Shown in pieces: positions 61,321 through 64,000 of a stretch of DNA of 64,000 nucleotides. A program made the translations under genes and the position numbers. Source of the DNA: Phycisphaerae bacterium (lineage in GTDB: Bacteria; Planctomycetota; Phycisphaerae; UBA1845; JAFGLZ01); contig JAFGLZ010000039.1 of NCBI GenBank assembly GCA_016927755.1, positions 1 to 64,000 of the forward strand. Direction: 5' to 3'. The notes below the pieces were generated by a model that saw only the letters and a list, made by a program, of their open reading frames with translations, had not been told where the DNA came from and did no database searches. Position 1 is the stretch's first letter, and each line of letters starts with the position of its first letter.

Positions 61321-62511
61321 CTACTTGACCTCGGACATCTTGACGACCCGCCGCTTGGCGGCCGCCACCAGCGCCGCCTCCAAGACGCGCTGCGTCTCGT
61401 AGGCGTCCGCGAAGTCAGGGATCGGAACGACCGGCTTCTTCCCAGCGAGCACTCGCATGATGTCCGCGGCCTGGTTCACGAACGTATGCTCGTAGCCGAG
61501 GATGTGCGCGTCTGGCCACCACGCCTCCACGTAAGGGTGACCGCCGGCCGCCGAGGTGCACATGATCTTCGTCCACCCTCGGGTCTTGGGGTTGGCGGTA
61601 TAGTCGAGGTACTCCAGGTAGTTCATGTCCTCGAACCGGAACCGCAAGGAGCCCTTCTCGCCGTGGACCTCGATCCCGTTCTGGTTCTGATAGCCCATGG
61701 CCAGGCGCGAGCACTCGAAGCTGGCCACCGCCCCCTTCTTGAACCTGGCCAGGAACAGGACGGCGTCGTCGACGTCGACCTTGCCCTTCTTGCGGCTGCC
61801 CTTGGACCCGCCCGCGATGCCACCGGCGGCCCCGACCGAGGGGATGGTCCGCTCCTTGATGAACGTCTCGGCGATCGCCCCGGAGATCTCGGTAATCTCG
61901 TCACCCGTGACGAATCGAGCCATGTCGATGATGTGCGCGTTCAGGTCCCCGTGCGCGCCGCTGCCGGCCAGCTTCTTCTGGAACCGCCAGAGGAGCGGGG
62001 TATCCGGCCCGCCCCAGTCCTGAAGGTAGATGCACCGCACGTGGAAGATCCGCCCGATCTTGCCGTCCTTGACCAGTTGGTGCGCTAGCGAGACGGCCGG
62101 GCAACGACGGTAGTTGTACCAGACGAACGTCTTGGCCTTGGCCTTCTTGGCGGCATCAACCATCTTCTTGGCGTCTTTCAGCGTTCCGGCCAGCGGCTTC
62201 TCCGTGCCCACCGGCTTTCCCGCGCGGATCGCCTCCATCGCCACGGGCATGTGCATGAAGTTCGGCGTGACGATATCGACGTAGTCGATATCCCTGCTAC
62301 GGACAACGGCCTTCCAATCATCCGAGTAGTTCCGCCAGCCCCAGTGCTTGGCGAAGACCTTCGGATTCTCCTGCTTCATCCCGAAGCTCGTGTGCATCAC
62401 CGGATCGAGCGGCAGACCCTTGAAGAACTTCGAGACCTTGAGGAAGGCGTTACTGTGTGTGCGTCCCATGAAGCCCTGACCGATCAGTGCGACATTGCAT
62501 GCCTTGGCCAT
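61321..62511 (-). CDS. Gfo/Idh/MocA-family oxidoreductase
   Basis: A 396-residue cytoplasmic NAD(P)-dependent sugar oxidoreductase. The Rossmann start is VALIGQGFMGRTHSNAF (about 6-22). The catalytic Lys lies in the TEKPLAGT motif (about 100). A C-terminal alpha/beta domain carries DLNAHIIDMARFVTGDEI. It resembles inositol- or glucose-type dehydrogenases; substrate not known. The start at ATG 62511 is chosen because the nucleotide-binding strand follows immediately. Confidence 0.92.
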   Translation of the reverse strand: MAKACNVALIGQGFMGRTHSNAFLKVSKFFKGLPLDPVMHTSFGMKQENPKVFAKHWGWRNYSDDWKAVVRSRDIDYVDIVTPNFMHMPVAMEAIRAGKPVGTEKPLAGTLKDAKKMVDAAKKAKAKTFVWYNYRRCPAVSLAHQLVKDGKIGRIFHVRCIYLQDWGGPDTPLLWRFQKKLAGSGAHGDLNAHIIDMARFVTGDEITEISGAIAETFIKERTIPSVGAAGGIAGGSKGSRKKGKVDVDDAVLFLARFKKGAVASFECSRLAMGYQNQNGIEVHGEKGSLRFRFEDMNYLEYLDYTANPKTRGWTKIMCTSAAGGHPYVEAWWPDAHILGYEHTFVNQAADIMRVLAGKKPVVPIPDFADAYETQRVLEAALVAAAKRRVVKMSEVK

Positions 62512-62623
62512 TGGTTCTGTCTCCTTGTCCGAACATGGCTGTACTGTTACGGGTGGCGATATGGTACGACTCGCGGATCGGACGGGCAAGCCCAACCCGC
62601 GATTTATCAACATGCTGAACGGC

Positions 62624-63373
62624 TCAGGACCGCACCTGCGATGCGCCACCGAGCAGGAACTGCCGGACGTACGGCGAGGTCTTCAGCGTTCGCCCCAGCG
62701 ATTCCGTCAAGTGATAGTCGAGCAGGTCGAACGCCTCGCCCGCGACCTCGATGCCGATGCGATCGCCCCGCAGCCCCAGCAGGATCGACGGATCGACACG
62801 CCGTTTCTCCACGAGCGGGGCCTCACACTCGTGACAGATCAGCCCACCCTCCCGCGCCGAGAAGAATGGACTGCTCTTGCCCGACCATGCTCGCCCACAA
62901 CCCACGCACCGCGACAGGTCCGGCATGAGGCCGATCTCGATGAGCAGAGCACGCTGGAACTCGATCAGCACGGGCGCGTCACGATTCGGAAGTGCAACGA
63001 ACGATCGCACCAGTTCGTCATAGAGCCGGGGGGCCGCGTCGTTCTCCTCGGTCGTCAGATCGACGGCCTCGGCCATGTACTGCCCGGCGACCATCCATCG
63101 GAACTCGCGACGGAGCCCCGAAAACACGTCCTCCTGCCGCCATTCCGTCAGCACGCCGAGTCCCCCGTCGGATTCCTCCTTCCGGCTGAAGACCAGCGAT
63201 CCCCGCTCCAGCAGATCGATCCCCGTGGCAAATCGCGACTTGGTGCCGCGTTTGATGCCCTTGGCGATCAGTCGCTGCTTGCCGTGCTCGCGCGTGAAGA
63301 AGGCGAGCACCTGCGACGTCTCGCTGTAGTCCAGCCGGCGAATCGCGACGGCTTCGTCCTTGATCAGCGCCAT
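62624..63373 (-). CDS. recO: DNA repair protein RecO
   Basis: A 249-residue RecO. The OB-fold N-terminus has DEAVAIRRLDYSETSQVLAFFTREHGK and GIKRGTKSRF. The zinc ligands of the C-terminal domain are CVGCGRAW...CHEC. It acts with RecR to load RecA on gaps. It starts at 63373. Confidence 0.93.
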   Translation of the reverse strand: MALIKDEAVAIRRLDYSETSQVLAFFTREHGKQRLIAKGIKRGTKSRFATGIDLLERGSLVFSRKEESDGGLGVLTEWRQEDVFSGLRREFRWMVAGQYMAEAVDLTTEENDAAPRLYDELVRSFVALPNRDAPVLIEFQRALLIEIGLMPDLSRCVGCGRAWSGKSSPFFSAREGGLICHECEAPLVEKRRVDPSILLGLRGDRIGIEVAGEAFDLLDYHLTESLGRTLKTSPYVRQFLLGGASQVRS

Positions 63374-63402
63374 GCCGCTCCCTGCTCGTCAGTCCTGGCC
63401 AT

Positions 63403-63425
63403 TGCGGGGAGACCGACTCCCCGCA
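63403..63425. repeat. Strong hairpin upstream of recO
   Basis: TGCGGGGAG (63403-63411) and CTCCCCGCA (63417-63425) form a perfect 9-bp stem with a 5-nt loop. It lies 30 bp upstream of recO in the divergent recO/Tat-oxidoreductase interval. Could be an mRNA 5' structure or an insulator; role unknown. Confidence 0.4.
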
Positions 63426-63587
63426 GATTCTAATCGACCGAGGGCGTATGTCTCCCCCAAGGACCTCTGATTTGTCGACGGAGTCAACCGGTCCTCACGA
63501 GAAGGCCTCGCACCTTCGGTGGCATGCCCGCGGGTGCCGCGGTAGGATGATTACGTTAGTTACCCGTGGGGCTTGGTAGGGAACGTG

Positions 63588-64000
63588 ATGATGACGGACG
63601 AAACGGTCACACGTCGGCGGTTCCTTCACACCTCGTTATGGGGTCTGGCCTGCGCGGCGGAGTGCCCTGGGGCATTGCGATCGACAGCCGGCGGGGGTGA
63701 AGACATTGCCATCGGCATGATCGGGCTCGGCCGCTGGGGCACGTGGGCAGCCAGCCGGCTCTCGACGATAGGCGGCAGGGTTGTCGCAACCTGCGAGCTC
63801 ACGTCCAGCAGGCCGCCGCGGACAGACCATTCCCTCGGACCGGGGCGAGTCCCCATGGCGATTTTGAACGACCATCGGCGACTCCTTGATCGGAGGGACG
63901 TCGACGCGGTCGTGATCGCGGCGCCTGTCCCCCAGCGCTTCCCCATGCTCATCCAGGCGATCGAAGCGGGGAAACACGTCTATCTGCAAACCCCCCTCGC
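63588..64000 (+). CDS. Tat-exported Gfo/Idh/MocA-like protein (partial, cut by the window end)
   Basis: The open frame runs past base 64000; at least 137 residues are visible. It begins MMTDETVTRRRFLHTS, a twin-arginine signal (TRRRFLHTSLWGLAC). Then comes a Rossmann motif, IGMIGLGRWGTWAASRL, and the usual family blocks (RDVDAVVIAAPVPQRFPMLIQAIEAGKHVYLQ). Where catalytic members have Glu-Lys-Pro this copy has Gln-Thr-Pro (LQTPLA), so the catalytic Lys is missing. Such exported relatives are numerous in Planctomycetota and are thought to act on cell-envelope sugars. Start could also be the second ATG at 63591. Confidence 0.82.
   Translation, partial: MMTDETVTRRRFLHTSLWGLACAAECPGALRSTAGGGEDIAIGMIGLGRWGTWAASRLSTIGGRVVATCELTSSRPPRTDHSLGPGRVPMAILNDHRRLLDRRDVDAVVIAAPVPQRFPMLIQAIEAGKHVYLQTPL

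Noticed and set aside
1..64000. CRISPR arrays, tRNA or rRNA genes, insertion sequences with transposases
   Set aside because: I looked for regularly spaced repeats, cloverleaf patterns ending in CCA-like tails, rRNA motifs and transposase domains and saw none. A tRNAscan or ISfinder run would be needed to exclude them fully.

Overview
The window is GC-rich (roughly 63% by eye) and looks chromosomal. The gene content suggests a Planctomycetota bacterium, probably Phycisphaerae-like. Reasons: PhoPQ-related secreted hydrolases, a Tat-exported Gfo/Idh-type oxidoreductase, secreted proteins with Asp-Pro-Asn-rich sequence and a Cys-Gly-Ser-Gly/hydrophobic/Arg-Arg C-terminal tail, a dockerin-like motif in an RHS protein, and a ribosomal cluster with no rpmD. 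The lineage is inferred from content; no marker tree was computed.

Layout. 1-86: 3' end of a group II intron (domains V and VI). 0.1-3.3 kb: envelope genes (GT2-GT4 glycosyltransferase fusion, sulfotransferase-like protein) on the minus strand. 3.7-7.9 kb: two tandem PqaA-like secreted hydrolases and an SDR epimerase. 7.9-13.3 kb: a TetR regulator divergent from an RND efflux adaptor/permease pair, with a clear promoter, two operator-like palindromes and a structured leader; the permease lacks the usual TM4 aspartates. 13.4-14.9 kb: a cellulose-synthase-like GT2. 15.1-32.3 kb: one long minus-strand block carrying the merged S10, spc and alpha operons, rpsJ to rplQ, with secY, adk, map, rpoA and a trailing HIT gene. 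rpmD and infA are missing from their usual places.

33.3-42.0 kb: a formyltransferase pseudogene followed by a tightly packed plus-strand cluster of three B12-binding-type radical SAM proteins, an LPG-synthase-TM/flippase-like membrane protein, a zinc-ribbon methyltransferase and a large polytopic membrane protein. This is the best candidate for an uncharacterised pathway, probably for a lipid or envelope glycan. 42.2-44.1 kb: a polyprenyl-phosphate-type GT2 and an HpcH/HpaI aldolase.

44.2-47.4 kb is a scrambled accessory patch. It holds a 5'-truncated RHS protein with a Tox-REase-7-like toxin tip, a candidate immunity gene, a leftover methyltransferase tail, a second group II intron domain V-like element and a broken secreted-protein gene. 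47.3-54.2 kb: mutY, a methyltransferase, a lipoprotein alpha/beta hydrolase, a TetR gene with two matching palindromes co-directional with a DPN-rich secreted protein, and a single-domain siroheme synthase. 54.2-64.0 kb: a GT-C membrane transferase, a PfkB kinase, a Wzy/O-antigen-ligase-like protein with a long helical-repeat tail, a PduO-type cobalamin adenosyltransferase, a Gfo/Idh oxidoreductase, recO and the start of a Tat-exported Gfo/Idh-like protein cut by the window end.
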